From the NCBI GenBank assembly GCA_013397845.1, contig VZTG01005432.1:1263299-1327298 (forward strand): a stretch of 64,000 bases of DNA. Reading direction: 5' to 3'. Under the pieces are notes generated by a model. The model worked only from the letters and a program-made list of their open reading frames with translations. It was not told the DNA's origin and made no database searches. The position numbers and the translations under genes are program-made. Positions 62,113 to 64,000 of the stretch are shown piece by piece (the first letter of the stretch is position 1; the number at the start of each line of letters is the position of its first letter). This DNA comes from Melanocharis versteri. Taxonomy: Eukaryota > Chordata > Aves > Passeriformes > Melanocharitidae.

Positions 62113-64000
62113 CTGAGAGCTTATCAAAATGATAAAAATTTTAAAATTCTATATAATCTTAAAATTTGTTTTGCTCAGTTTATAACTCTACCATAAGACA
62201 CTAAATAAAATCATTCAAGTCACAGTACTCCAGAACTCAAATTAGTTTTCTAGAAATCTGCTGCTGACTACTCAGAGATGAAAAGAAATCTATTACAGGA
62301 ATTTCAAGTGAAGTGGAGTTGAAGCTGGACAGAATTAGAAAGTAAAATCTCTCTTAATGCCACAAAATAAGCTCAATCATGTCTGTACTATTCCTTAAGT
62401 TACCAGAGAATGAAAGGATAAATTTCATTATCCCTATGAGGCAAAAATAGCAAGCAAACTGGAAAAAAACCCCATCCTGCAACTTGGTCTTTAACAATCA
62501 AATCAAAGGAAGCAGAGCATATACATGTAATAATTTAAAAGCAATTTTCACAGAAAGATACCCACAGGTCTTTTATATGAAACAGGTGTCCTGATAGACA
62601 CACTGAATATGAATATCAGTTGAACCCAATTAACCTAATTTGATGCTTGTCCATACTAAGACATTTATCTTAGATGTTACACAAAATCCTTTAGGATATT
62701 ACAGAGAAAGCAATAAATAGGCTGTAAAGGTTATGACATTAATTTTACTGTCATCCTCATGCTTTAAGCAGACATCAAAACTAAAAACCTCATCCTCTGG
62801 GAAGGAAGAACTATCTGAAAGTAATTATAGGACTTATTATCATAACAGTATTAAACTAGACCACTATGACCCTAACCAAATTTATTTTTGGTACCTTTTG
62901 TTAAAAGAACAAAGCTTTTCAATGACAACTGCACCTTCTAACGCAGTGAACATTAGTTCAGGTACTGGAAGAAAGCATTAAATCAAACCTTGCAATTTCA
63001 TATTAAGCTTAATTATGAATTTTAATTTAAAATTAAGCATGTAAAGAAGTGTTAGTCAAATATTATGTAATTTAATTTCAGAAGGAAAACATCCCGCTAA
63101 AAAGAAAAATTAAATACTTAGTACAGTTTAGAAAAGACATTCTCCTGACAGAAGCCCATGAAATGCCCATTTGTATTTCAAAAGCAATTTCATTCACTTC
63201 ATTTTTCACACCTGTTCTTTCACATATTGTGCCATCCTGTAAATGAGTGCCATGCAAACATTATTTCCCATAATTTAGGAACTTTGCAACTGAAACGAAG
63301 TTCCCCAAGAAGCCTGAATGTATTGAATCTGCATAGCTTCCAGGAAAGTTGGCAAAATCAGCTGTTATATAAAGGCCAAGTTAGACTTGAAATAAAAGAT
63401 TAAAACATTGAAGCTATGCAAAAATAGAGAGGAAGATAAAAAAAGACAGACACAATGACTGACTAGTGTAACACACAAAAGCATTTGTTCAAGCAAGTGC
63501 ATTTGCCAAAAGCCTGCAGTGCTTGGCTACTTTATAAAATCAAGCACAAGGCATTAAGCCAATTTGTTTATAAAATAAAAACCCCTCCAAAATCCTAAAC
63601 CCCAATAACCAAGCAATAGCTGATCTGCATTTCTGAAAAACTGCAAAATATTCTGCGTTTCACTATTCACATCTTCAGTCTCAAATGTCTGAGTTATTCA
63701 ATGTTTTCTATTTTACATATTTTTACATTAGGAGTTATTCCTGTATCAGTAGATCCTTGTCTTCCTATTCTATATCCACAGAGATATGCATGCAGTCACA
63801 AACAACAGTGTGTGAAATTGCTCACTGCTTATGTTTCCATACTTAGATAATTCATCACGGAGAAATGTGTGTCCATGGCAGAATTCTTTTGGCTGAGCCC
63901 ATTAGATGACTTCAGCAGAACCACAAAAAGAAACAGAACAGTACAAACCCAGCAGAACCTAAAACCCAAGCTATTTTTAAACTTTTGGTCATCCTGTGAG
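62113..64000. other. AT-rich sequence to the window end, no feature seen
   Basis: No repeats, RNA genes or convincing exons were recognised. It may be intron of the transcript containing the segment at 61907-62112. Confidence 0.4.

Noticed and set aside
1..64000. CRISPR arrays, operons, riboswitches or prokaryotic defence systems
   Set aside because: Nothing of this kind is visible. The window is vertebrate nuclear DNA with introns, CR1 LINEs and CpG islands.

Overview
This window looks like a stretch of bird chromosome. It carries several CR1-type LINE fragments (the dominant avian retroposon), a solo LTR of avian ERV-L character, AT-rich non-coding DNA, two isolated CpG islands and one vertebrate protein-coding gene. 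There is no bacterial-style gene organisation. One assembly gap (Ns) is present at 22213-22494.

The one gene I can name is ZNF438, a C2H2 zinc-finger protein, encoded on the minus strand. Three coding exons were reconstructed from splice signals and reading phase: 48563-48614 (start exon), 42132-43974 (large exon with zinc fingers 1-3) and 39959-40571 (last exon with fingers 4-5 and the stop). The joined CDS is 2508 nt, exactly 836 codons (835 aa plus stop), close to the human protein of about 830 aa. A candidate poly(A) signal lies at 39625-39630. A GC-rich CpG island at about 54.2-54.8 kb is the best candidate promoter. It contains an 88-bp tandem duplication and a GTGTCC hexamer array.

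Region by region: 1-39.6 kb is gene-poor DNA downstream of ZNF438. It holds three CR1 fragments in minus orientation, a solo LTR at about 11.0 kb, simple repeats, the assembly gap inside a GAGAG-type repeat, an orphan CpG island at about 25.0-25.4 kb, and AT-rich blocks that resemble conserved regulatory elements. 39.6-54.8 kb is ZNF438, with one CR1 in an intron in antisense orientation. 54.8-64 kb lies upstream and holds two more CR1 copies and a few open segments that look like exons or retrocopy debris, none of which I can assign to a family. In human, ZNF438 lies between MAP3K8/LYZL2 and ZEB1, so the non-coding parts may include enhancers of those neighbours. That is inference.

I did not find a novel multigene system here. 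The most useful leads are the unidentified exon-like segments on the minus strand at 61.9 kb and 56.4 kb, the orphan CpG island with a strong minus-strand splice donor at 25 kb, the duplicated ZNF438 promoter segment, paired hairpins just past the ZNF438 poly(A) signal, and a perfect inverted repeat of forkhead-like sites at 35.8 kb.
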